From: Acidimicrobiaceae bacterium
GTDB taxonomy: Bacteria; Actinomycetota; Acidimicrobiia; Acidimicrobiales; Aldehydirespiratoraceae
Length of the DNA: 64,000 nt
Assembly: GCA_026706815.1 (NCBI GenBank)
Contig: JAPOYA010000041.1
Coordinates: 1-64,000, forward strand
Direction of reading: 5' to 3'
Shown here one piece after another: positions 46,240 through 54,914 of this stretch. Every line of letters begins with the position of its first letter. Position 1 is the first letter of the stretch. Under the pieces are notes generated by a model, which had not been told where the DNA came from, searched no databases, and worked only from the letters and a program-made list of their open reading frames with translations. The position numbers were made by a program, and so were the translations under genes.

Positions 46240-47655
46240 GGGTCTTCGCGTTTTAGGTCGGGGTGAGGGTGTTGAGTAGGTTCCAGTTGGGTTTGCCGGC
46301 GTACAGGAGTGACCGGATCCGGTGGTTGTCGAAGTTCGTGAACCCGAACGCGGCGCGTTTGACTCGTTTGATCAGGTTGTCAGCGGCTTCGGTGGCGGCG
46401 TTGGACACGCGGGCGTGGTGCCAGTTCGAGATTTGGGTGCGCCGGCGCCAGATGGTGCGTCCGAGCCGGTTGACTTCTTTGGGAAGATAGGGGTCTTGGA
46501 ACTCGGTAGCTAGCTGATCGACGGTGGTCTTGCCGAGTTCGGGGTCTGAGATGTCGTAGATCCCGCGCAGGGTCTCTTCAGCGGTGCCAGGCGTTGCGGG
46601 CTTCCCCGTGGGGGTCGCCGGCCTCCAACAGGTTGAGCAGTTTCGCCTCGGCGGCAGTGTTGATGGTTTCGTGGGCGCACAACAGCAGTTTCCGGCTGCG
46701 ATACAGGGGGTCGTGTTCGCGGCCCCGATGTCTCAGAGTCTGGTTCTGCACCCGGCGCCGCACTTCGTCAAGCGTGTTGTTGGCGAGCCTGATCACATGG
46801 AACGGATCCGCGACTTGATCTGCGTGCGGCAGCGCGGTGTCCAGCGTCGCCCGATACGGCCCGGACAGGTCCAAAGCGGCCCATCGAACGCCATCACGCC
46901 AGCTCTGTGGCTGGTCAAGCAGCCACTGTGCGGGCGCTGCGGCGGTTCTGCCGGCAACGATGTCCAACAACTTGCCCCCGGACACGTCAACGATGCCGGT
47001 GCGCCACTCTTTGCGCCTATAACGACCCTCACGGCAAAACAACGTCTCGTCAAGACCCACCGCGTTCGTTGCGCCGATCCGTTCTACATCAGCGTCGAGC
47101 AAACCTCGACCCCACACCAGAACTGATTGGTTCACCGCTGACCAGCAACACCCCAACTCTGCTGCGACATCGCTGACAGGGCGACCCTGACCGACTTGGC
47201 GGGTCGCCCACCTCGCGGCCCGCGTCGCCAACAACGCCCGCCGCGGCGCGATCTGAGGGTTCTGCTGTGTCACCGAGCCCGTCTCGCAGTCTTCGCTGGG
47301 GCATCTCCATCTGTGCTTGTGCCACACCAACCTCACCGGGCCGACCGAAGCTCGGCAGATCCACCAGCACCACCGCCCGGCCGCCGTCGGACCACAACCC
47401 TCCCCCGCACCCTGCACACAACGGCCGCGGTGCCCGGCAACGCACATGCAACATCAACGGCTCGCCACCCACACCGTGGCCGATGCCCAACACGTCGACC
47501 TCGCCGAGCCCCACCAACAACTCACACATACGCACAGGGCCGCACTCCACAAGGGTTCCTCCAGATTCAGGCGTGCTTACAACCCCGATTCTGGAGGACC
47601 CCGCCCCACCGCCAACACCCCACAACCCCTACCCCGACCTAAAACGCGAAGAGCC
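46240..47655 (-). mobile_element. ISL3-family insertion sequence, complete ends, inactivated
   Basis: A 1416-bp element bounded by 25-bp inverted repeats: left end GGGTCTTCGCGTTTTAGG (46240 on) and right end whose complement begins GGCTCTTCGCGTTTTAGG (to 47655), 24 of 25 positions matching. It is flanked by an 8-bp direct repeat TGATTAGT at 46232-46239 and 47656-47663, the target-site length known for ISL3 elements. One transposase gene on the minus strand carries two frameshifts. The insertion point is the integrase stop codon. Confidence 0.9.
46253..47529 (-). pseudogene. ISL3-family transposase with two frameshifts
   Basis: Reading from ATG 47529, the zinc-finger N-terminus (HVRCRAPRPLCAGCGG, then LPSFGRP) runs until about 47335, where one extra base shifts the frame. 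The coding then continues as VRLVWHKHRWRCP, GLDETLF-like AVGLDETLFCREG, DPFHVIRLAN and EARNAWH. Near 46583 a second one-base shift occurs, after which the C-terminus continues as AEETLRG, WHHARVSNAATEA and RIRSLLYAGKPNW to TAA at 46253-46255. All DDE-transposase regions are present, so the damage is recent. ISL3 transposases are not known to need two programmed shifts. Confidence 0.85.
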
Positions 47656-47818
47656 TGATTAGTCGGCTGTGTGAAGCCGCAAAATTGCTGCGCAATCGTT
47701 GATATTGTCAACCATAGTTGGACCACGATCTTGGTGTCGACAGGGAAGTCATCGTACGATGTCGTTGCTGCGCTCCAAACCTCATTGTCAACAGAAGAAC
47801 GCCTACATGGCTTACCTC

Positions 47819-48762
47819 CTAATTGGGGCCTGCGCGTAAGCGTGGGGTTGGGGGTTGTTGGTGTCGGTTGGCGGGTCGTGCTGTCAGGAGTCCTCGGGCG
47901 GCGGGGTTGGTGGGGTTGGTGAAGCCGTGGGCGGTTCGTCGCAGGACTTGGAGGAGGTTGTCGGTGTCTTCGGTTCTGCCGTTGGACACGCGGCCGGTGT
48001 GGTGCCGGTTCAGGATCTCGTTTGGCCATGCGATGACAGTGTCGACGATGTCGTGGTATTCGGGTGGTTGGCAGGTGGCGTAGAGGTTGGTGAGCCTGTC
48101 GGGGGCGTCGAGGGCGCTGTGGTGGTCGTCGGCTTGGTAGGCCGTGGAGTTCTTGGAGGGCTTCCCGTCCGGTTTTGGGCCGGGGGTGTTTGTCCAGGGC
48201 GTCGAGTTGGTCGTCTCGGCGCATCAGCAAGAACCTCAATCGGAACACTTCTGGGCCGAAGACGGGTTTGGCGCTTTGGGGATCTCGGCGTTGGGCGTCG
48301 CGGCGCACCGCGGTCGACCCGGCGCAGAGCCATCTGATCACGTGGAACCGGTCGAGCACATGACGGGAATGGGGCAGACAGGCGTCGATAGCGGCTTTGT
48401 GGGCTTTGGAGCCGTCGGTGACGGCGACTTCGGCGCGCCGGCGGTGGGGCTGCGACGTCAAAAACCCTGCTAGGGCCGCTGAGCTGCGGTGCTCGACCAT
48501 CGCCGGGGTGTGTCTGGCGTCGCCGTTGACGACCACCGTCGCATAACGGTGACGTTTGCGCATCGACGTCTCAACGCCGGCACCGCGGACGCGTCACCGT
48601 CGAAGCCACCTCGACGCGCAACTCCTGAGACGCGCCGGCCAACACCCCCGACACGCGTGTCCGACGCAATGCAACCGCACCCGCATAACACCTGAACCCA
48701 TCGGGGTCCCCTGGACAGGCGACACAGACATCACCGATACCAACAGGGCCCCGACCCCCCAC
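47819..48762 (-). pseudogene. Second ISL3-type transposase, internally deleted and frameshifted
   Basis: An N-terminal piece (SQELRVEVASTVTRPRC) is joined at about 48570 directly to the catalytic part ETSMRKRHRYATVVVNGD, so the zinc finger's second half and roughly 130 residues are missing. The catalytic part continues through VTDGSKAHKAAIDACLPH and DRFHVIRW until EALQELHG near 48150. There a +1 shift is needed to read YQADDHHSALDA, WPNEILNRHHTGRVSNGRTE and GFTNPTNPAARG. It is a different subgroup from the adjacent element. Confidence 0.75.
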
Positions 48763-48807
48763 TCAGGGACCCTCAACCACCCACCCCCACAATTACGCGC
48801 AGGCTCT
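47825..48807 (-). mobile_element. Remnant of a second ISL3-type element
   Basis: Ends GGGGCCTGCGCGTAA (47825-47839) and the complement of TTACGCGCAGGCTCT (48793-48807) match at 12-13 of 15 positions as inverted repeats. The 6-bp sequence CTAATT lies directly outside both ends (47819-47824 and 48808-48813). At ~980 bp it is shorter than an intact ISL3 element, which agrees with the internal deletion in its transposase. Confidence 0.7.
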
Positions 48808-48891
48808 CTAATTGAGGTGTCAAGCTACGGAGGGAACCCCATCCGCGGATGCCTCAGCCCCAGTTGTAGCGAACCGTCGTCCAGCGGCGGT

Positions 48892-49182
48892 TTATCCGCA
48901 CGCTTGCCGCGTCGCCTCGGTGGCAACAACCAGATCAACGCGAGTAACCGTCAGGCGCTCCTCTAGCTCAAGATGATCTCCAAACGTAGCGGTTGGAGTG
49001 TGGTCGGCGTGGCCAGCCTGTTCATGGGCGGCGTTGTGGTCCTCTATAGCCAAACCCCAAGCCTGTTCGGCCTTGACCTGAGCTGTGGCGGCGGCGCGGC
49101 ACGCTTCTGTGTCCGCACCGTCACCGCACCCGCTTAAGAGCGTTAGCACCACCACGGCACACGCTGGTCTAAGCGGTGTCAT
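48892..49182 (-). CDS. Small putative lipoprotein
   Basis: The 96-aa product has a short positive N-terminus, a hydrophobic core and the lipobox LLSGC at residues ~15-19, so Cys19 would be lipidated. The mature part is Ala/Glu/His-rich with no recognised domain. ATG 49182 overlaps the stop of the upstream two-span protein gene, making it the last gene of a three-gene minus-strand operon. Confidence 0.6.
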   Translation of the reverse strand: MTPLRPACAVVVLTLLSGCGDGADTEACRAAATAQVKAEQAWGLAIEDHNAAHEQAGHADHTPTATFGDHLELEERLTVTRVDLVVATEATRQACG

Positions 49183-49700
49183 TCGACTTCGAAAGCCGAG
49201 ACTTCACCGTCAGACGGCATCGTGGTGCGGCGCTTCTTCCACACATACTGAAGGGGTATGCAAACGAATAGCACCGCGGCGCCCACCCTACGAACTCCGT
49301 CTGGCGCGTTCATCACGACCCATACGGTCCCGACTGTTGTGAGTGCTGCCCCGGCAAGAAAATCGAGAGGGCTTGCTTGAAAAGCGCGCCATCTTTTCTG
49401 TCCAAGTGCGCGCAGCTTCGAAGCCGAGACTTCACTGTCAGACGGCATCGTGGTGCGGCGCTTCTTCCACACATACTGAAGGGGTATGCAAACGAATAGC
49501 ACCGCGGCGCCCACCCTACGAACTCCGTCTGGCGCGTTCATCACGACCCATACGGTCCCGACTGTTGTGAGTGCTGCCCCGGCAAGAAAATCGAGAGGGC
49601 TTGCTTGAAAAGCGCGCCATCTTTTCTGTCCAAGTGCGCGCAACTTGATTGGTATAGAGTCCACGGCAAATCCCTTAGTACCAAATGATTCGGTTGACAT
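49179..49700 (-). CDS. Membrane protein with a perfect internal duplication
   Basis: The 173-aa protein consists of two almost identical ~76-residue halves, each starting KLRALGQKRWRAFQASPLDF and ending KKRRTTMPSD. Each half has two hydrophobic spans (FLAGAALTTVGTVWVVMNA and RVGAAVLFVCIPLQYVW). The halves differ at one position near their ends (S/G in PSDSEV versus PSDGEV). The duplication is in frame, so the ancestor was a ~97-residue two-span protein and the present one has four spans. The family is unknown to me. It overlaps its neighbours on both sides. Confidence 0.7.
   Translation of the reverse strand: MSTESFGTKGFAVDSIPIKLRALGQKRWRAFQASPLDFLAGAALTTVGTVWVVMNAPDGVRRVGAAVLFVCIPLQYVWKKRRTTMPSDSEVSASKLRALGQKRWRAFQASPLDFLAGAALTTVGTVWVVMNAPDGVRRVGAAVLFVCIPLQYVWKKRRTTMPSDGEVSAFEVE
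49193..49646. repeat. 228-bp tandem duplication
   Basis: Bases 49193-49418 and 49421-49646 are aligned at an offset of 228 bp with only about two substitutions (49207 C versus 49435 T; 49415 G versus 49643 A). The unit is 76 codons, so the frame is kept in the gene that contains it. Near identity at synonymous sites indicates a recent event. Confidence 0.95.
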
Positions 49701-50094
49701 ACTGACAGTACTCGTAGGCTACCGCCGCGCCAACCGCCGCTCCAATTGGAGCGGCCGCGACAGCTCCACCGAGGGCCGCCGCTGTCACGCCGTAAAACTG
49801 GCAGTCCTCCACGCTGATGTGAGCGTGTCGTCTTGGTTGCCAAGTGAGGACGTTTACGCGCGTGCAGACGGTGCGGGTCTCGGTCCTCCAACCCCAGATG
49901 GGTTGCCGGAAGCGACCTGCGCCGCTATAGCCGACGATCACCTGGAATGGTCTTGTGACCTCTTCGCAAACTTGTTGCGGTCGGCCGACCTGTTGCATGA
50001 CGGTGTGTGCGCTCGCCGAGTTCGCATAGAACCCGATGGATGTTGCGAGAACAATAGCAGCGTTTTGGCGCTGCTGAGCGTTCTCAGATGGCAT
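49675..50094 (-). CDS. Putative secreted or membrane-anchored glycine-zipper protein
   Basis: The 139-aa product has a probable signal peptide (AAIVLATSIGFYANSASA, cleavage after the last Ala) and ends with a Gly/Ala-rich segment GVTAAALGGAVAAAPIGAAVG, the pattern of glycine-zipper envelope proteins. Several Cys residues in the middle (QQVCEEV, TVCTRV, EDCQFYG) could form disulfides outside the membrane. It is the first gene of the minus-strand operon; its end overlaps the next gene by 26 nt. Confidence 0.6.
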   Translation of the reverse strand: MPSENAQQRQNAAIVLATSIGFYANSASAHTVMQQVGRPQQVCEEVTRPFQVIVGYSGAGRFRQPIWGWRTETRTVCTRVNVLTWQPRRHAHISVEDCQFYGVTAAALGGAVAAAPIGAAVGAAVAYEYCQYVNRIIWY

Positions 50095-50433
50095 TCGCCA
50101 AGGGAACGCACTGTATCAGCCCAAATTGGGGTGATCAAGTACCAGGGTCGATTTCTTGCCCCGGGCAGAACAGCCGCCTGGTCAGTCAGCCACACCAAAA
50201 CACTCCGCAACGACTGCCCCACTGTGTTTTCTATGTGATCACTATACTTTCAATGCAATCACCTAACCGCTGGGCAATCACCTAACCGCTGGCAATCCTC
50301 GTTCGTCGCCGCCGTTGGAGGAGTTCTATGCGAACTAGATCCCCGGGCGTTCCTTCGGCTTGGTGATTCTGAGGCCGTTCTCCTGCATTTCGGATCCGCT
50401 CGAATGCTGCGCGCCTGAGCCTCAGTTTTAGCT
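50095..50433. other. Gene-free stretch between the mobile region and the glycan cluster
   Basis: No ORF here looks genuine. It contains the 19-bp tandem repeat at 50255-50292 and an AT-richer patch (about 50222-50255), and presumably the promoter of the minus-strand envelope operon. It probably marks the boundary of the decayed island. Confidence 0.5.
50255..50292 (+). repeat. Two perfect 19-bp tandem repeats
   Basis: GCAATCACCTAACCGCTGG occurs at 50255-50273 and 50274-50292, followed by a short partial third copy (CAATCC). Noncoding. Confidence 0.85.
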
Positions 50434-50718
50434 TCAGCGCAGCTTGAGGAGGCGGGCGACCGCGCGGGCGATCCGGATTATCGGGCTGCGTCCCAACTCG
50501 ACGTGGAGCGCTTGGTTGAGGTCGTTGAGTTCGGCGACGGTGCCCTCGAGCTGCTCATTTCTGGATTCCAGGTCGGCCACCCGCTCGCCCAGCACCTCGG
50601 CGTGGCTCGTCAACCCGATGCCCAGATCGCGCAGCCTCAGTATCTCAGCGCGGAGTTCGGCCGGGTCGGTGCTGTCGATCGGGTCCGGCCCTTCGGGAGT
50701 CACTTGTGGTTGCGGCAC
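50434..50718 (-). CDS. Small coiled-coil protein
   Basis: The 94-aa protein has a heptad-like coiled coil from about residue 18 to 75 (LRAEILRLRDLG, ERVADLESRNEQLEG, ELNDLNQAL) and a basic C-terminus (RIARAVARLLKLR) that could bind membrane or a partner. Start is GTG 50718. It lies 10 nt after the GT2 gene on the same strand, so it may be a chaperone or tether of that enzyme (inference). Confidence 0.6.
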   Translation of the reverse strand: MPQPQVTPEGPDPIDSTDPAELRAEILRLRDLGIGLTSHAEVLGERVADLESRNEQLEGTVAELNDLNQALHVELGRSPIIRIARAVARLLKLR

Positions 50719-50727
50719 TGCGAAACC

Positions 50728-52065
50728 CTACGTCGAGTGATGGCTGATGCGCGGGCGATGCACCCCGCCTCTGACGGTCGTGTCACGGGGGTCGAAATGA
50801 TCGCAGGGTTCGGTCGGCTCGAGATGGTCGGCGTTGAGGCGGAGGTTCTCCGGGTCGTCGGGCCGTCTGTATCCGGGGTGATACCAAGGGTCGGTCACTT
50901 CGCCCCAGCGGTCGATCCATCGGTCCCACTCCCAATCGAAGATCCGGGCGACTCGACTGAGGGATTCGCGATGAATGAGGGTCGCTGCGGGCTCGACGAT
51001 CACCCGGTGTCCCGACCGGCGGATCTTCAGACACAGATCGACATCGTTGAAGGAGAGCGGGAAGTGGGTGGACATAGCGCCCAGAGCCAGCAGCAACGAT
51101 CGGCGCGACATGAGACAAGCGCCGGTGACCGAGATCACGTCACGGGCGACAGTCCCGCCGTACCGTCGAGAGTCTTCGATTGGCCAGCCGACGAACGGAT
51201 GGAGGGGACGGGCGTTGTCCATGACCATCCCGGCGTGCTGGATCGTGCCGTCGGGGTAGCGCAGCAGCGCGCCCACACCGCCGATCGAGGGGTCGCCGAA
51301 ATGGACGGCCATAGCGTCGATAGCGCCGGGGTCCATCTCCGTATCGTCGTTGAGCAGCAACACGAGCTCGTTGCGCGCCGCGAGGATCCCCTGGTTGCAG
51401 GCGGCCGAAAAGTCGAACTCTCCGGGCGGGCGCCGTTCGAGCCGTGTCGGCAGCCCGGCGCCGGCGATCTGTTCCGGGTCCCCCTGGTATTCCTCGCCCA
51501 CAACCAGGATCACCTCGAGATTCGAGCGGCCCGTTCCTGAGATGCGCTCCAAGCAGCGCTCTACAGCGAGTTCAGCGCCGGCACCATCGCTGAGAGGCTT
51601 GCCGGCGGTGGGGATGATTATCGAAACAGGCGGTTGCCCAGACGGATCCGGAACCAGTCGAAATCGGCCTGCCCGGCTGTCTTCGACTGCGCTGGCGGCG
51701 ATACCGACCTTGGCCAGGTGGCTGTTGAGGTCAGCGACGTCGGCGCATGCAGGCGGTTGCGGATGCCTGCTCAACACTGCAGGCACATGAAGCACAAGCG
51801 AGTCGTGCTCGGCCAAGCGCAGCGGCAGCGCCGGGTCGGTGATCTCACAGTCGAGTTCGGCGAGAGTTGAGCAGCGCACTGCCAGGGGGAGACAGGCTCC
51901 AGGCTCGCTGAGCAGGCGTGTCGGCGACCAGGCCGCTCGCCGCTCGACAACCCCCGAAATCTCAATGTCGCCGTACACCGCGTCGGCATCGGGGTGCCGG
52001 CAAAAAGCGTCGAGAACGGCACGCTCGCCGATTTCGCTGAGCCGCCCAGAGCCGTTCAGATTCAT
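50728..52065 (-). CDS. GT2-family glycosyltransferase with a truncated first domain
   Basis: The GT2 domain starts at VSIIIPTAGKP, with NDDTEMDPGAID (metal-binding DxD-like) and FNDVDLCLKIRRSGHRVIVEP. The ~150 residues before it (HPDADAVYGDIEI, PTRLLSEPGACLPLAV, HVPAVLSRH) resemble the second half of an upstream GT2 domain in two-domain rhamnosyl/galactofuranosyl-type enzymes; the nucleotide-binding half is missing. I prefer ATG 52065 (GAGGG 7 nt upstream, 445 aa). ATG 52137 in the same frame is the longer alternative. It is divergent from the YfhO-type gene and opens the surface-glycan cluster. Confidence 0.8.
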   Translation of the reverse strand: MNLNGSGRLSEIGERAVLDAFCRHPDADAVYGDIEISGVVERRAAWSPTRLLSEPGACLPLAVRCSTLAELDCEITDPALPLRLAEHDSLVLHVPAVLSRHPQPPACADVADLNSHLAKVGIAASAVEDSRAGRFRLVPDPSGQPPVSIIIPTAGKPLSDGAGAELAVERCLERISGTGRSNLEVILVVGEEYQGDPEQIAGAGLPTRLERRPPGEFDFSAACNQGILAARNELVLLLNDDTEMDPGAIDAMAVHFGDPSIGGVGALLRYPDGTIQHAGMVMDNARPLHPFVGWPIEDSRRYGGTVARDVISVTGACLMSRRSLLLALGAMSTHFPLSFNDVDLCLKIRRSGHRVIVEPAATLIHRESLSRVARIFDWEWDRWIDRWGEVTDPWYHPGYRRPDDPENLRLNADHLEPTEPCDHFDPRDTTVRGGVHRPRISHHST

Positions 52066-52152
52066 TGCAGCGCCCTCACAGTTCCGGTCACACGGTGACC
52101 CGTCGGCAGGCGAGGAGACGACATGAAGCAAACGCATGGGTTGCGGCGACGA

Positions 52153-52158
52153 TAGCGT
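52153..52158 (+). promoter_or_regulatory. Probable -10 element of the YfhO-type gene (TAGCGT)
   Basis: TAGCGT ends 8 nt before ATG 52167. On the opposite strand an overlapping TATCGT (complement of 52149-52154) could serve the divergent glycosyltransferase. Confidence 0.4.
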
Positions 52159-52166
52159 GCGCGGCC

Positions 52167-54905
52167 ATGGTCAAGGTTTTCTCGGCTTTTCGACTGCCTG
52201 GCTCAGTTGCCGTAGGCTTGGTTCTTTTTGCCTTCTGGCCAGCGCTTCTGGGTGGTGGAAGCCTGATAGCCGGAGACTTCGTCTACAACTACGCGGCGCC
52301 CTTCGAGCACTACCAGTCGGATAATTTCTCCCTCGAGACCGGTTCAACGGATCCGATCAACATTCATTCCCATTGGGCCCCGTTGGCCGCAGACGTCCGT
52401 TCCGGCGAAGTCGGCTGGTGGACGTCGGACCTCGCCGGCGGGCAGCCGACGATGAAGGGCGGGCTGCCGGTCTTCAACCTCGGCTACCTGGTGGCCCCCG
52501 GATGGTTTGCGCCGGGTCTGGTTGCTGCGATCCGCGCTTTGACCGCAATCGGGCTGACGTACGGATTCGTGAGGTCGTTGGGCCTGATGCGGGTGTCTGC
52601 GCTGGCGAGCGGAATCGCTTTCGCGTTCAGCGGATTCATGGTGGGCTGGATGAACTGGCCGCACTCCTCGATTGCCGCGCTCGCACCGGGATTGTTGTGG
52701 GCGGTCGAGCGGCTCATACGTGATCCCAAGTTGTGGCGGGCGGTTCCGTTGGGCGCTGTCTTTGCCGCGATGGTCTGGTCGAACTTCCCTCAGGTGACGA
52801 TATATGTGCTGTTGGCAGCGGTGATCTACGCGGCAGCGCGGCTGGTCGCGGAGTTGCAGCTGTGTGCCGACGACCGGGCCGCCAAACTGAAGTCGCTGAC
52901 GATCACCGGGCTTGTTGCAGTGCTGTTGGGGGCTTTGCTGGCAGCACCGCACCTGATCGGCTTTGTCGAGTACCTCGACTGGATCGACACCAGCGATCGT
53001 GGATGGGGGAGCATCGACTCCTCGGCCGGGGTCAAATACCTGCTCACTGCCGTCGCTCCGGCGATCTGGGGGCATGGAGCGCTCGGTCCGGGCTGGTTCG
53101 GAGAGGTGAACTGGACTGAGCACAATGCCTATGTCGGGGCCTCGGTGTTGATGCTTGCTGTAGTCGGGTTGTTCACGGGCCTCGCGAACGGTGATCGACG
53201 GCACCGGTCTGCGTTGGCCGCGTTCGCGGTCATCGCCGCTGTGGGTCTGTTGATCGCCTATATCGGCGGTCCGCTGTCGTTGCCGCTGAGGGAGCTGACC
53301 GGTCCGGTGAGCGGAGCGATGACGAGGGGCAAAGTACTGTGGAATCTCGGCGTCGCTCTGATCGCGGCTTTCGGTGTGGAGCAGATCGTTCGGCAGGCCA
53401 CGGGATCCGAGAGATGGTCGTTTCGAAGAGGGATCGGCGTCTCGACAGCGGCCGCGGCAGTCGTCTTCATCGCGTTCCTGCCGTTCCTGGCTGACTGGTT
53501 GGACGCGGCGCGATCCCGCGGTCTGGTTCGGGAAGTGGCGGCGGCGTCGGTCGTCCCGGCGCTGTGCGCGCTCGGTGTGGCCGTGGTGATCCTCGCCCGG
53601 CTCCGCGGCTGGTTGAAGGGCGCCGCGGTCGGGTGGGCATTCGTGGCCGTCATCGGCTTCGAACTCTTGAGTTTCGCCATGCCGGTGCCGACGATTGTTG
53701 AACCGGCCGATCAGATCACCGCAACCCCCGCTCACGCCGAGGTCAAAGAGCTGCTGGCGCCCGGCGAACGGCTCAGCGGGGAAGGCTGGACGTTCTTCCC
53801 GTCGACCACTGCGCTGTTCGATATCGATGACGCGCGGGGGCAGTTGTTCAAGTCGCGGGGGTACACCGCTCTGCTGCGAGCCGAGGTTCCCAATTCGATC
53901 ATCTTGGGCTGGCAAAGAGCCACTGCGACCTGGCCTTACATACCGTTCGACGCCGACATCGCTTCTCCGGTGTGGGATGCGATGGCTGTCGGCGTGTGGG
54001 CGCAGTTTCCTTACAGCACGCCCCCGGGCACTCTGATCGAGACTGCACCGGCGGTTGAAGGCTCCGATCCAGCGGTTGAGCCTCTCAGGACCACATTGGC
54101 ATCCCCCGAAGGGGGTTTGCGCGCGGTTCTGCTTGAGGTGGCCTCCAGTGTCGGCGGTTCTCTGGATGTGCGCATTGGGGCCGGCGGTGAAATGAGCACC
54201 GAGAGCCGTGACATACCACCGCAGCACACGGGTCTGGCGTCGTTCGCATTCGCCGGAGAGGACATGCCTGCGGGAACGTCGGTTGCGGTCGAGGTCTCAT
54301 CGCCTTCGCCGAAGGGCGCGCTCCTGGTCGGGGCTGACGAGTCCGGGGGACTTGCGGCAGGGATGGTGGCTGGTGACGACGAGTTCCGACTGGCGCGTAC
54401 GGGCGACGTCTTGTTGATCGAGCGCCCCCATGCGGCGTTTGTCCGTATCGCCGATGCGGCTGTGGTCGAGATCGAGTCGCAACGGGCCGCCGACGCGGTA
54501 GCTTCGAGGGAGGCAGGTGAGCGCTCGGTTGTGGTCGACGCTGATCTGGGGCTGCCGACAACACCATCGGCAGATGCCGAGCTTGAGGTTGTGAGCGTGT
54601 CTCTGGGTCGGGATCGCGTCGAGACTGTCGTGCGCAGCGACCGGGACGCGGTGGTGGTTGTCTCGGTGTCCGACTATCCCGGATGGTCGGCGACAGTCGA
54701 CGGCAGATCGGCGGAGATCGTCACCGCCGACGCCGCGTTCATGGGGGTTGCGGTGCCCGAAGGCGAGCATTCGGTAATTTTGACGTTCAGCCCGCGGCAC
54801 CTTGGCGTCAGCCTGCTCCTCGCGGCGCTTGGAATTGTGCTGGCGGCGGGGTTGCTCGTGTTTGCGCGCCTGCGGGCGATCCTCTCAGGTTCTGAACCTC
54901 GCTAG
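52167..54905 (+). CDS. Large polytopic membrane protein, YfhO-type
   Basis: The 912-aa protein has an N-terminal half with about 11-13 hydrophobic spans (for example GSVAVGLVLFAFWPALLGGG and ALAAFAVIAAVGLLIAYIGG), a soluble C-terminal region and a final span (LGVSLLLAALGIVLAAGLLVF). The exoloop GDFVYNYAAPFEHY with WTSDLAGGQP matches the YfhO / GT-C-like family, which transfers sugars from lipid carriers onto surface polymers. The C-terminal YPGWSATVDGRSAEI motif is also typical. Start ATG 52167 fits a TAGCGT hexamer 8 nt upstream. It probably acts at the outer face of the cytoplasmic membrane. Confidence 0.82.
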   Translation: MVKVFSAFRLPGSVAVGLVLFAFWPALLGGGSLIAGDFVYNYAAPFEHYQSDNFSLETGSTDPINIHSHWAPLAADVRSGEVGWWTSDLAGGQPTMKGGLPVFNLGYLVAPGWFAPGLVAAIRALTAIGLTYGFVRSLGLMRVSALASGIAFAFSGFMVGWMNWPHSSIAALAPGLLWAVERLIRDPKLWRAVPLGAVFAAMVWSNFPQVTIYVLLAAVIYAAARLVAELQLCADDRAAKLKSLTITGLVAVLLGALLAAPHLIGFVEYLDWIDTSDRGWGSIDSSAGVKYLLTAVAPAIWGHGALGPGWFGEVNWTEHNAYVGASVLMLAVVGLFTGLANGDRRHRSALAAFAVIAAVGLLIAYIGGPLSLPLRELTGPVSGAMTRGKVLWNLGVALIAAFGVEQIVRQATGSERWSFRRGIGVSTAAAAVVFIAFLPFLADWLDAARSRGLVREVAAASVVPALCALGVAVVILARLRGWLKGAAVGWAFVAVIGFELLSFAMPVPTIVEPADQITATPAHAEVKELLAPGERLSGEGWTFFPSTTALFDIDDARGQLFKSRGYTALLRAEVPNSIILGWQRATATWPYIPFDADIASPVWDAMAVGVWAQFPYSTPPGTLIETAPAVEGSDPAVEPLRTTLASPEGGLRAVLLEVASSVGGSLDVRIGAGGEMSTESRDIPPQHTGLASFAFAGEDMPAGTSVAVEVSSPSPKGALLVGADESGGLAAGMVAGDDEFRLARTGDVLLIERPHAAFVRIADAAVVEIESQRAADAVASREAGERSVVVDADLGLPTTPSADAELEVVSVSLGRDRVETVVRSDRDAVVVVSVSDYPGWSATVDGRSAEIVTADAAFMGVAVPEGEHSVILTFSPRHLGVSLLLAALGIVLAAGLLVFARLRAILSGSEPR

Positions 54906-54908
54906 GCT
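54903..54908 (+). promoter_or_regulatory. Possible internal -10 element (TAGGCT)
   Basis: TAGGCT overlaps the stop codon of the YfhO-type gene and ends 6 nt before GTG 54915, so the downstream genes may have their own leaderless promoter. Confidence 0.4.
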
Positions 54909-54914
54909 TTGCGC

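Noticed and set aside
46253-47529. Programmed frameshifting in the ISL3 transposase
   Set aside because: Two separate shifts without slippery runs, and the family is normally encoded in a single frame; treated as a pseudogene.
47664-47818. A gene between the two ISL3 elements
   Set aside because: Only short ORFs without similarity or start signals; taken as host or older element sequence.
52344-54227. 627-codon minus-strand ORF opposite the YfhO-type gene
   Set aside because: Arg/Pro/His-rich composition typical of antisense frames in high-GC DNA; the plus-strand gene has clear membrane spans.
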